Assembly (NCBI GenBank): GCA_964354225.1
Contig: CAYGZC010000162.1
Coordinates: 1-9,697, forward strand
Length of the DNA: 9,697 nucleotides
Reading direction: 5' to 3'
From: CAYGZC01 sp964354225
GTDB taxonomy: Bacteria > Bacteroidota > Ignavibacteria > UBA10030 > SZUA-254
Part shown: in pieces, positions 1 to 7,269 of the stretch
Position numbering within the stretch: the stretch's first letter is position 1
Layout: each line of letters begins with the position of its first letter
The notes under the pieces: model-generated
The model's database searches: none
Told to the model about the DNA's origin: nothing
Seen by the model: only the letters and a program-made list of their open reading frames with translations
Made by a program: the position numbers and the translations under genes

Positions 1-728
1 ACCTCTACCCTTTTTAATAACCAGTAGTACACAACAAATGTAATCACAGTTCCGAAAGTTCCTAAATAAAGAATTGAGCCGATTCCTTTTGTATCAAAGC
101 GAAGTAAGGAAAAATCTTCAAAGATCAACGCTATAGGATACATGATAACAATACCTAGAACCATTCCGCCCAAACTTAACGATGTTGGACTTATATGGTG
201 ATTAGCTCTCTTTACAATGACAAGCGAAATTCCCTGCATTACCGTACTGGCAAGTATTGCTGCCATTCCTAAAATGTTATTTGTTCCAGAATTGACATCC
301 GACCAGAATATTATTAATACACCCAAAAAACCCAACACAATGCCGGCCGTTTTATAAATATTCAGCTTTTCAGTTGATAAGAACAGATGAGAACCTATAG
401 CAACCACAAATGGGTATGCTGCGAATAATACTGATGCAAGCCCTGATGCAATATACTGTTCTCCCCAATAAACCAATGCGAATGGAATACTAAAAGATAG
501 CACAGCAAGATTCATATAAAGCAATAAAGATGTTTGATCGAGGAAAAATTTATCGCCCCGGATTCGCATTATCAGGAAAAGAATAACGGAAGCAATTGTA
601 AAACGAATCGCTATTCCATAGAAAGGTGTGATACTTTCCAGCCCAATCTTTATTACCAACCAGGTTGATCCCCAGATGATCGAGATCAAAATAAAACCAA
701 CTACTATTAATCCCTTTTCAGATTTCAT
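1..728 (-). CDS. EamA/DMT-family membrane transporter (C-terminus cut off)
   Basis: This is a partial inner-membrane protein of the drug/metabolite transporter (EamA) superfamily. My own translation from the ATG at 728 runs 242 codons to the window edge without a stop; the family is usually about 300 residues, so roughly the last two helices are missing. Family marks are IIWGSTWLVIKIGLE at residues 17-31, an Arg-Phe pair at 42-43 after TPF, and VYWGEQYIASGLASVLFA in the first repeat. A second repeat of similar helices begins near residue 144 (NILGMAAILAS). Hydrophobic segments alternate with short polar loops, as expected for ten helices. The substrate cannot be read from sequence; relatives export amino acids, metabolites or drugs. 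The frame is closed by a TAG about 30 bases upstream of the ATG, and a TTG at 737 is a less likely start. It lies 81 bases downstream of era in the same direction and may be co-transcribed. Family assignment is firm, function is not. Confidence 0.88.
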   Translation of the reverse strand, partial: MKSEKGLIVVGFILISIIWGSTWLVIKIGLESITPFYGIAIRFTIASVILFLIMRIRGDKFFLDQTSLLLYMNLAVLSFSIPFALVYWGEQYIASGLASVLFAAYPFVVAIGSHLFLSTEKLNIYKTAGIVLGFLGVLIIFWSDVNSGTNNILGMAAILASTVMQGISLVIVKRANHHISPTSLSLGGMVLGIVIMYPIALIFEDFSLLRFDTKGIGSILYLGTFGTVITFVVYYWLLKRVE

Positions 729-809
729 TGATTGCAAAAATGTTTCTATGTCAATAATCTAATATTATTAATCGACTGTGTTAGTATATACATTCCCTTA
801 CTGTTCTTC

Positions 810-1724
810 TTATGATGTATATCCAAGTCGCTTCAGCCATTCTGCATTTACCCGCCACTTCGCTCTGACTTTAACATAAAGCTCAAGAAATACCGCTCGA
901 CCAAGGAAATCCTCAATTTCTTTCCTTGCAAGCTCACCGATTTCTTTCAGGGCTTTACCCTGTTTACCGATAAGAATCCCCTTTTGTGAATCACGTTCAA
1001 CAAATATTTCAGCACGAATTAAATCTTTCCTACCCTCTTGTTCTTTGAACTCTATTATTTCCACTGCTGTCGAGTATGGTATTTCTTCTTTATATTTTTC
1101 AAAAATCTTTTCTCTGATTATTTCACTTACAAAAAATCTCTCCGTTTGTTCACTAACAACATCCGCTGGATAATAGGGTGAATGTTCCGGTAGTTCGCTG
1201 ACAAGTGTTTTCAACAATTCATCGATTCCGATATTGTTCAAAGCGGAGATAGGAAATATCTCTTTAAATGAGTGTTTGGTAGAATAATATTCAATAATGG
1301 GTAAAACATCTTGTTTTCTTATAAGATCAATTTTATTGATGACTAAAAAGATTGGCTTCTGAGCATGTTTTACTGTTCGAAGTGCAATGTTTTCTTCATC
1401 TCCCTTTTTAATTTCAGGATTGGCTGCATCTATCATGAAGAGTATGATGTCCGCATCGCCCAGAGCAGATTGAGCATTTTTCATCATCGCTTCGTGAAGA
1501 AGATACTTCGGCTTTAATAAGCCGGGTGTATCGAGAAATATTATCTGATAATTCTCATTCGATAAAATACCCAATATTTTATGACGGGTCGTTTGCGGCT
1601 TTCTTGTTACAGCAGATATTTTCTGACCAAGCAATAAATTCATCAATGTGGATTTACCAACGTTCGGTTCACCGATGATTGCCACGTAACCAGCTCTCAG
1701 TTGATCTATATTTTTATCTTGCAA
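810..1724 (-). CDS. era: GTPase Era (30S subunit / 16S rRNA maturation), probable TTG start
   Basis: Era is an essential GTPase that binds the 3' end of 16S rRNA and helps mature the 30S subunit. With a TTG start at 1724 the protein has 304 residues, close to the usual length of about 300. The G domain shows G1 GEPNVGKST (18-26), G2 QTTRHK (Thr45/46), G3 DTPG (65-68), G4 NKID (130-133) and a G5-like SALN. A C-terminal KH domain carries GILIGKQG, and the protein ends in the family-typical LELYVKVRAKWR...LGY tail. The frame stays open upstream to an ATG at 1820, but that would add a 32-residue hydrophobic leader lying inside the preceding gene's coding sequence in another frame, which Era proteins lack. 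No ATG or GTG in a suitable position lies between the two. A GGGG stretch 7 bases before the TTG could act as ribosome binding site. It sits 34 bases after the beta-barrel gene. The identity is very secure, the exact start less so. Confidence 0.95.
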   Translation of the reverse strand: MQDKNIDQLRAGYVAIIGEPNVGKSTLMNLLLGQKISAVTRKPQTTRHKILGILSNENYQIIFLDTPGLLKPKYLLHEAMMKNAQSALGDADIILFMIDAANPEIKKGDEENIALRTVKHAQKPIFLVINKIDLIRKQDVLPIIEYYSTKHSFKEIFPISALNNIGIDELLKTLVSELPEHSPYYPADVVSEQTERFFVSEIIREKIFEKYKEEIPYSTAVEIIEFKEQEGRKDLIRAEIFVERDSQKGILIGKQGKALKEIGELARKEIEDFLGRAVFLELYVKVRAKWRVNAEWLKRLGYTS

Positions 1725-1758
1725 ATTTGAACCCCGAATTACTTCTAAGTGGTAGAGT

Positions 1759-2445
1759 TTAAAAATATAATGATACACCAAACATAACAGAATTTGGATT
1801 GAACTTAAAATAATCCCCATTGCTTGAATTAATTTCAGATTTAAGAGCAGTATTAACGTATTTTAATTCTCTCTTATAATCTGTCCGAGTATATTTTGCA
1901 ATAGTTGAATATTCAGCATGGAAACTTATTGATGAAGTTGCAAACCACTCCACACCAATAACACCACTTATTCCTAGTCCTGTAGAAATATTTCTGCTGA
2001 CATAAGATGCTGTATCCCCGTCATACTCATTTTTCCCCCATGAGTAAGAAATCTCTGGACCACTTCCAACAAAAAGATTCACATCTGTACTACCAAATAA
2101 ATAAAACAAATATTGGCCCCGAACCGTTAACGAATATGAATGTTGCTCATAGGAAGTGTATTTGAAATAATTATAGTAATAAAGTTGATCTTTGTTATAA
2201 CTTTCATCTGATATATCAAACGTAATACCTACACCAGCACGAACTGCTGATCTATCTGTTAAATGCTTTTTTACAGATATTGTTGTACCCTGAAATGGAT
2301 ATAAGTATACTAAACCATAAATTTGGAATTGCATTGCCCAAGCACCTTCTATTAATGAATTCTTTTTGAAAGTGGTATCATTTTGAGCAATCAAAGTAGA
2401 AAACAAAAAAAGTGTTAAAAGAATTGTAACTACTAAACGGGACAT
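1759..2445 (-). CDS. Small outer-membrane beta-barrel protein, family not recognised
   Basis: This is a 228-residue exported protein of unknown specific function. Residues 1-20 form a signal peptide (Arg3, then a long Leu/Val/Ile/Phe core ending STLIA), with predicted cleavage before Gln21. The mature part is rich in Tyr, Phe, Ser and Gly in alternating patterns typical of transmembrane beta-strands, for example YLFYLF and VNLFVGSGPEISYSWG around residues 112-137. The last residue is Phe in MFGVSLYF, the usual beta-signal read by the Bam complex. The size fits an 8-10 strand barrel of the OmpA/OmpW/porin-like kind. There are no cysteines and no OmpA peptidoglycan-binding domain. The ATG at 2445 is supported by a strong GGAGG ribosome binding site. 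It lies 60 bases after secA and 34 bases before era, on the same strand. The outer-membrane barrel call is inferred from composition and termini; the role (porin, adhesion, structural) is open. Confidence 0.75.
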   Translation of the reverse strand: MSRLVVTILLTLFLFSTLIAQNDTTFKKNSLIEGAWAMQFQIYGLVYLYPFQGTTISVKKHLTDRSAVRAGVGITFDISDESYNKDQLYYYNYFKYTSYEQHSYSLTVRGQYLFYLFGSTDVNLFVGSGPEISYSWGKNEYDGDTASYVSRNISTGLGISGVIGVEWFATSSISFHAEYSTIAKYTRTDYKRELKYVNTALKSEINSSNGDYFKFNPNSVMFGVSLYF

Positions 2446-2449
2446 AGAT

Positions 2450-2454
2450 CCTCC
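2450..2454 (-). promoter_or_regulatory. Strong Shine-Dalgarno for the beta-barrel gene
   Basis: Read on the minus strand, GGAGG followed by ATCT precedes the ATG at 2445. It fixes this start and contrasts with secA and the cyclase gene, which show no clear Shine-Dalgarno. A TATACT hexamer further upstream in the secA-barrel gap could be a -10 box, but no convincing -35 was found. Confidence 0.75.
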
Positions 2455-2505
2455 ACTAATATGTGAGTATATATTGAGTTAAAGTATTTAAAAATAATTA
2501 CCTTT

Positions 2506-5500
2506 TTATTTTCCATGGCATTGTTTGTACTTTTTTCCACTTCCACAAGGACAAGGATCGTTGCGTCCAACTTTCTCGCCCACCCGAACCGGTTGTGGTT
2601 TCCCTGCCTTCGACTCGGGTACGTCTCGTTGTTGAGCAATTCCTTCTTGACCAGGAATTGGTTCCCGGTTCGCATGGAATCCCATCCCCAATGCTGATTC
2701 GTGCATTGTTGTCATTTGTTGCGGACGAGGTGCACGCGGCTGTCGACGAATAGGCACCTCCTGCATTGGCTGTGGATATAATTTGAAAACGAGATTAAGT
2801 GTCTCATTCCTTATAATATCGAGTAGCTCGACAAACATATTAAAAGCTTCCGTCTTGTATTCGATAAGCGGATCTTTCTGACCATAAGCCCGAAGATGAA
2901 TTCCTTCCTTGAGATCATCCATCTCACGGAGGTGATCTTTCCACTTCTCATCAATAACCTGAAGTGCAACCATTTTCTCCAGCATAGACATATTCTCAGA
3001 ACCAATTCGTTCTTCTTTCCGCTTATAATAATCGGTGGCTGACTTGAATGCATCCACTTTAACACCATCTTTGCCGGCCGTTTGCCATTTTTCGGGTATA
3101 ATATTAAAGTCGACAAGTAAACTCGTTCGTAAAGTTTCTTTAAATCCGTCAATCTCACCGTGTTCATAATACTTTTCAACTATTTCATCTATATTTTCGT
3201 TGAGCATTTCAAAAATATCTTCACGCAAACGCTCACCTAACAGTGCATGGCGTCGACGAGAGTAAATAACTTCTCGCTGCTGATTCATTACGTTATCATA
3301 TTCTAACAATCGCTTACGTATGGCAAAATTATTTTCTTCAACCTTTTTCTGTGCCCGTTGAACCGAGCGTGAAATCATCGGATGCTGGATCACGTCGCCT
3401 TCTTTCAAGCCCAACCGTTCCATTATACCCGCTATTCGGTCGCTGCCGAATAGCCGCATAAGATCATCTTCCAAACATAAATAAAATCTTGAAGAACCGG
3501 GATCACCTTGACGACCCGAACGACCGCGAAGCTGTCTGTCGATACGTCTCGCTTCATGTCTTTCCGTCCCTACAATATGTAATCCACCAGCTTGTGCTAT
3601 TCCAGGACCAAGTTTAATATCGGTACCGCGGCCTGCCATGTTTGTTGCGATTGTTACTGAACCTGGTAAGCCCGCATGCGCAACAATTTCGGCTTCACGT
3701 TGATGGTGTTTGGCATTGAGAACATTGTGTGGAATCCCTGCTCGCTTTAGCATACGGCTCAATGTTTCGGAAACTTCAACACTCGTTGTCCCAACAAGCG
3801 TAGGTCTATTTGCTTTCCGTAACTCTTCAATTTCCTTGATAACTGCGTTATACTTTTCACGCTTCGTTTTATAGATAACATCCTCAGTATCATTCCTGAC
3901 CATTGGTTTATTTGTTGGAATGACAACTACATCTAATTTATAAATTTGGAAAAATTCCGATGCTTCAGTTTCTGCGGTACCCGTCATGCCGGCAAGCTTT
4001 TTATATAAACGGAAATAATTTTGGAGTGTGATGGTTGCGAGTGTTTGCATATCCCGCTCCACCTTGACACCTTCCTTCGCTTCAATTGCCTGGTGTAATC
4101 CATCTGAAAAACGCCGCCCCGGAAGCATTCTTCCTGTAAATTCATCAACGATCATTATCTTGCCATCATCAGAGACCACGTATTCATCGTCTTTTTCGTA
4201 TAGAGAATATGCACGAAGAAGTTGTGTAACTGTATGTATGCGATCGCTCTTCTCTGCATATAAAAGATTTAACTCGTCTTTCTTTTGCTGTTTCTGCTCA
4301 GAGGTTAGAGAAGAATCGTTTTCTATCAGAGCAACTTCCGTCCCAACATCAGGTAGAACGAAGAAATCTTTATCGTTCGAGCTGCCAGCAAGAAGTTCTC
4401 TGCCCTTTTCTGTTAGATTAATTGAGTGATCTTTCTCATCTATTGCATAGTAAAACTCATCATCAATCTCGTGCATTCTTCGGGCTTGATCTCTAAGGTA
4501 CTCCATTTCAGTTTGCTGCATCAATTTTTTATTCGCTGGCTCAGAGAATACTTTGGTCAACCTACTGTGTTTAGGCAATCCTCTATACGCCCTAAGCAAC
4601 TGAACACCGGCTTCAGTTTCTTTATTCTCTGCAAGTAACTTTTCTGCCTCTGCAACAATTTTTGTAACATAAATTCGCTGGGCATTAACTAATTTCTCAA
4701 CACGTGGTTTCATTTCGGTAAATTTATGATCTTCAGTGGATACAGGACCACTGATAATTAATGGTGTCCGGGCTTCATCAATTAATACGGAATCCACCTC
4801 GTCAACGATTGCATAATAAAACTCTCGATGGACTAAATCCTCAGAAGATACTACCATGTTGTCACGAAGATAATCGAAGCCGAATTCATTATTTGTACCA
4901 TAAGTAATATCGCACCCATATTCTTTCCGGCGCTGAGCTGAATCCATCTGCTGTTGAATGCAACCTACAGTCAATCCCAGAAATTCAAATACTTTCCCCA
5001 TCCATTGACTATCGCGTGAAGCCAAGTAATCATTCACAGTCACAAGGTGAACACCACGTCCTGGTAAAGCATTAAGATACATTGGCATAGTTGCAACCAG
5101 AGTTTTGCCCTCGCCTGTTGCCATCTCTGTAATCTTACCTTCGTGTAGAACAACTCCGCCAATAAGCTGAACATCAAACGGCACCATATCCCAGATTATT
5201 TTGTGCCCGGTAATTTCCCAAGATGTTCCAACTAATCTTCGGCAGGTCTCCTTTACAACCGCATAAGCTTCGGGCAATATCTCATTGAGAACTTCATTCG
5301 TCCTATCATTTCGTTCTTTTTGAAGTTCTTCGATATGAGTATAAATATTTTCTCTCTCTTCGAGCGACAGATCCTCCCCTTTTCTAAGCTGCTCTTTAAG
5401 AGATGCAATCTCATTCTCATACTCTTGGATTGCTTCATTAATGCGCTGACGAAACTCAGCGGTTTTCCCTTTCAGCTCATCATCGGTGAGAGTTTTGTAT

Positions 5501-5598
5501 TGTTCAAAATATTCGTTAATCTGTGTTACGATTGGAATAATTCTTTTAATATCTTTTTCAGATTTACTTGGAAATATTTTGGATAATATTTGTAACAT
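2506..5598 (-). CDS. secA: Preprotein translocase ATPase SecA
   Basis: SecA is the motor ATPase that pushes unfolded preproteins through SecYEG across the inner membrane. The 1030-residue protein is longer than E. coli SecA (901). Visible in order are Walker A MATGEGKT (159-166), VNDYLASRD (188-196), Walker B DEVD (266-269) followed by SVLIDEARTPLIISGP, the second nucleotide-binding half with FTGRMLPGRRFSDGLHQAIEAKEG (487-510), TNMAGRGTDIKLG (652-664), QLRGRSGRQGDPGSSRF (689-705), and a C-terminal zinc motif CPCGSGKKYKQCH with Cys1016, Cys1018, Cys1027 and His1028. That last motif binds SecB or ribosomes in relatives. Extra charged helical segments near residues 55-105 and in the preprotein-crosslinking domain near 295-375 match SecA of the Bacteroidota side. 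The usual DEAD box reads DEVD, again as in that group. The ATG at 5598 gives the expected MLQILSKIFPSKSEKDIKR N-terminus, with no obvious Shine-Dalgarno. No SecM-like leader is seen. Confidence 0.98.
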   Translation of the reverse strand: MLQILSKIFPSKSEKDIKRIIPIVTQINEYFEQYKTLTDDELKGKTAEFRQRINEAIQEYENEIASLKEQLRKGEDLSLEERENIYTHIEELQKERNDRTNEVLNEILPEAYAVVKETCRRLVGTSWEITGHKIIWDMVPFDVQLIGGVVLHEGKITEMATGEGKTLVATMPMYLNALPGRGVHLVTVNDYLASRDSQWMGKVFEFLGLTVGCIQQQMDSAQRRKEYGCDITYGTNNEFGFDYLRDNMVVSSEDLVHREFYYAIVDEVDSVLIDEARTPLIISGPVSTEDHKFTEMKPRVEKLVNAQRIYVTKIVAEAEKLLAENKETEAGVQLLRAYRGLPKHSRLTKVFSEPANKKLMQQTEMEYLRDQARRMHEIDDEFYYAIDEKDHSINLTEKGRELLAGSSNDKDFFVLPDVGTEVALIENDSSLTSEQKQQKKDELNLLYAEKSDRIHTVTQLLRAYSLYEKDDEYVVSDDGKIMIVDEFTGRMLPGRRFSDGLHQAIEAKEGVKVERDMQTLATITLQNYFRLYKKLAGMTGTAETEASEFFQIYKLDVVVIPTNKPMVRNDTEDVIYKTKREKYNAVIKEIEELRKANRPTLVGTTSVEVSETLSRMLKRAGIPHNVLNAKHHQREAEIVAHAGLPGSVTIATNMAGRGTDIKLGPGIAQAGGLHIVGTERHEARRIDRQLRGRSGRQGDPGSSRFYLCLEDDLMRLFGSDRIAGIMERLGLKEGDVIQHPMISRSVQRAQKKVEENNFAIRKRLLEYDNVMNQQREVIYSRRRHALLGERLREDIFEMLNENIDEIVEKYYEHGEIDGFKETLRTSLLVDFNIIPEKWQTAGKDGVKVDAFKSATDYYKRKEERIGSENMSMLEKMVALQVIDEKWKDHLREMDDLKEGIHLRAYGQKDPLIEYKTEAFNMFVELLDIIRNETLNLVFKLYPQPMQEVPIRRQPRAPRPQQMTTMHESALGMGFHANREPIPGQEGIAQQRDVPESKAGKPQPVRVGEKVGRNDPCPCGSGKKYKQCHGK

Positions 5599-5737
5599 TA
5601 ATCGTTTTCAATTGTAATTGACATAAATTGTGAGTAAAATCTAACCAATTTTCAGTATTAAAACAAACATGATATTGGGATCGACTGATCTTATGATTTT
5701 TCTTGCATTTCATTTTTATTTCATTAAAATTAGGAAC
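5599..5737. promoter_or_regulatory. Divergent secA/dacB intergenic region
   Basis: This AT-rich 139-base spacer must carry the start signals for secA on the minus strand and for the carboxypeptidase gene on the plus strand. A near-palindrome with arms TCAATT and AATTGA sits at 5608-5621, just before the secA start. A TTGACA at 5618-5623 matches a -35 box on the plus strand, but no good -10 hexamer lies 16-18 bases after it. I therefore mark the region rather than an exact promoter. Confidence 0.4.
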
Positions 5738-7204
5738 ATGATTTTTAAAGTTTTCATTATAACAATCCTAATTACGATAATATTACCGTCTTCGGCAGCA
5801 GTTTCTCAAATCAATATTCAGCTCTATCCGAAAGCGAAAAGCGTTCCGATGGCATCAATTGTAGCCGAGATGGACCGCATACTTAATGACTCCATTTTCT
5901 CCGACTGTTTTATTGGTGTGAAAATAATTCAGCTTCCAGACGGAAATATTTTATATAAGCGAAATAGCCATAAGCTCTTTCATCCTGCCTCCAATCTGAA
6001 ATTACTAACAAGTGCCGCCGCAATCAATGTCTTTAAGACAGATTTCCATTTCAGAACCAAGGTTTACACCGATCATAATATTTCTAATGATATTCTTCAT
6101 GGAAATTTGTACATCGAAGGCAGTGGAGATCCGCTTGTCACGATAGACGATCTTGATTCTCTTGCATCCCTCATCAAGACCAAAGGGATTAGAACAATTA
6201 AAGGGGATATAATTGGAGACATAAGTTATTTTGATAGTGTTTATTGGGGACGTGGATGGATGTGGGATGACGAGCCATCAGCATATTACCCGTTTATATC
6301 ACCATTGAGTGTAAATGGTAATTCTGTTAAAATATTTATCAAACCCGGTCATAAAATCGGTGATACAGTTTCGATTACTGCCGAACCAATCAGCTCGTAC
6401 TATGAGATTAGCAATAATGGAATGGTTTCCACAGATTCATTATTTCCGGATTTGATCATCACCAGACAAAGAGACGGGAATAAAATAATTGTCAATGGTA
6501 AGATGTCTCCTAATGATCTAATAAAAGAGTTCTCTATCAGTTTATGGAAACCCGAGTTAGCATTTCTTCATTTACTTAGAGAACACTTGAATTTAGATAG
6601 CATCAATGTAAATGGAAAGGTGCGGTTAGGTCAAATTCAGGGTAAAATTCAACTTGCAGAAATATCTCGCCCAATTGATTCGGTTATTCATCGCATGAAC
6701 AAGGTGAGCGATAATCTCGCCGCCGAGAATATACTTAAAGTGTTGGGTGCAGAAAAATATGGAACACCCGGTACCTCTTTAAATGGTCTGATGGTACTTA
6801 AAGAATATTTGTATGGTTTGGATATCGATACAAGTAAAATAATTTTGGTCGACGGATCCGGTATTTCGTGGTATAATGAAATCTCCCCTCATGTAATTAC
6901 GAAACTTATGCAACATCAATACAAGAATAAAGCAACCTTCCAACGCTTTTATGAAAGTCTTGCTATTGCCGGTGTTGACGGTACTTTAAAAAACCGAATG
7001 AGAAATACTCAAGCTGCAAATAATGTAAGAGCGAAAACTGGCTCATTAAATGGTGTGAGTGGAATATCGGGATATGTCACCACGGCGAATGGGAAGATGC
7101 TCGCATTCAGCATACTTTGCAATCACTATTCTGGAGAGATTAGTAAACTCCGAGATGCACAGGATAAAATATTGGAGTTACTTGCAAAATCAAAAATTAA
7201 ATAA
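5738..7204 (+). CDS. dacB: D-alanyl-D-alanine carboxypeptidase/endopeptidase, PBP4 (S13) family
   Basis: This is a periplasmic low-molecular-weight penicillin-binding protein of the DacB/PBP4 type. Such enzymes remove the terminal D-Ala from stem peptides or cut D-Ala-mDAP cross-links in peptidoglycan. All three serine-acyltransferase motifs are present in order: SNLK at 85-88 (Ser85 nucleophile, Lys88), SDN at 324-326, and KTG at 433-435. The long stretch between the first and second motifs, with GNLYIEGSGDP (122-132) and ISPLSVNGNSVKIF (187-200), is characteristic of S13 enzymes. Residues 1-23 form a signal peptide; cleavage after AVS would leave Gln24 first, though SSA or SAA sites are also possible. 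I chose the ATG at 5738 because it begins directly with Met, Lys and a hydrophobic core and has AGGA just upstream. The ATG at 5669 would add 23 residues with no signal function and has no ribosome binding site. Length is 488 residues, normal for the family. It has its own promoter region and is monocistronic here. Confidence 0.93.
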   Translation: MIFKVFIITILITIILPSSAAVSQINIQLYPKAKSVPMASIVAEMDRILNDSIFSDCFIGVKIIQLPDGNILYKRNSHKLFHPASNLKLLTSAAAINVFKTDFHFRTKVYTDHNISNDILHGNLYIEGSGDPLVTIDDLDSLASLIKTKGIRTIKGDIIGDISYFDSVYWGRGWMWDDEPSAYYPFISPLSVNGNSVKIFIKPGHKIGDTVSITAEPISSYYEISNNGMVSTDSLFPDLIITRQRDGNKIIVNGKMSPNDLIKEFSISLWKPELAFLHLLREHLNLDSINVNGKVRLGQIQGKIQLAEISRPIDSVIHRMNKVSDNLAAENILKVLGAEKYGTPGTSLNGLMVLKEYLYGLDIDTSKIILVDGSGISWYNEISPHVITKLMQHQYKNKATFQRFYESLAIAGVDGTLKNRMRNTQAANNVRAKTGSLNGVSGISGYVTTANGKMLAFSILCNHYSGEISKLRDAQDKILELLAKSKIK

Positions 7205-7209
7205 ATAAA

Positions 7210-7241
7210 AAATCCCGTCTTAAGTATTGCAGACGGGATTT
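7210..7241. terminator. Bidirectional hairpin terminator between convergent genes
   Basis: A perfect 11-bp inverted repeat, AAATCCCGTCT (7210-7220) and AGACGGGATTT (7231-7241), closes a 10-base loop. Read on the minus strand the stem runs into a T-rich tail (about six T, then ATTTAT), so it should terminate the DUF4097 gene well. On the plus strand it begins only 6 bases after the carboxypeptidase stop but has just three T at the end of the stem and none after it, so termination that way is probably weaker. Confidence 0.88.
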
Positions 7242-7269
7242 CGATTGGAGTTCCTAATCCACTAGTCAA

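Noticed and set aside
729..809. Possible terminator between era and the EamA gene
   Set aside because: Only a short A/T-only inverted repeat (AATAAT/ATTATT) is present, with no G/C stem, so no terminator is supported.
2433..2675. Minus-strand 80-residue frame across the end of secA
   Set aside because: It is an out-of-frame shadow over the SecA zinc-motif coding region, which is clearly the real frame.
2811..3179. 122-residue minus-strand frame inside secA
   Set aside because: It is a frame-shifted shadow of the SecA helical scaffold region. SecA is continuous there, so it is not a frameshift remnant.
4028..4638. Plus-strand frames of 133 and 70 residues inside secA
   Set aside because: They are antisense to intact SecA motifs, with Ser/Arg-rich low-complexity translation and no recognisable domain.
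5618..5623. TTGACA as a -35 promoter box for the carboxypeptidase gene
   Set aside because: No acceptable -10 hexamer lies 16-18 bases downstream, and the match overlaps a small palindrome in AT-rich DNA, so it may be chance.
5669..5737. Upstream ATG extending the carboxypeptidase by 23 residues
   Set aside because: The downstream ATG at 5738 starts a proper signal peptide and has AGGA before it. The upstream start has no ribosome binding site.
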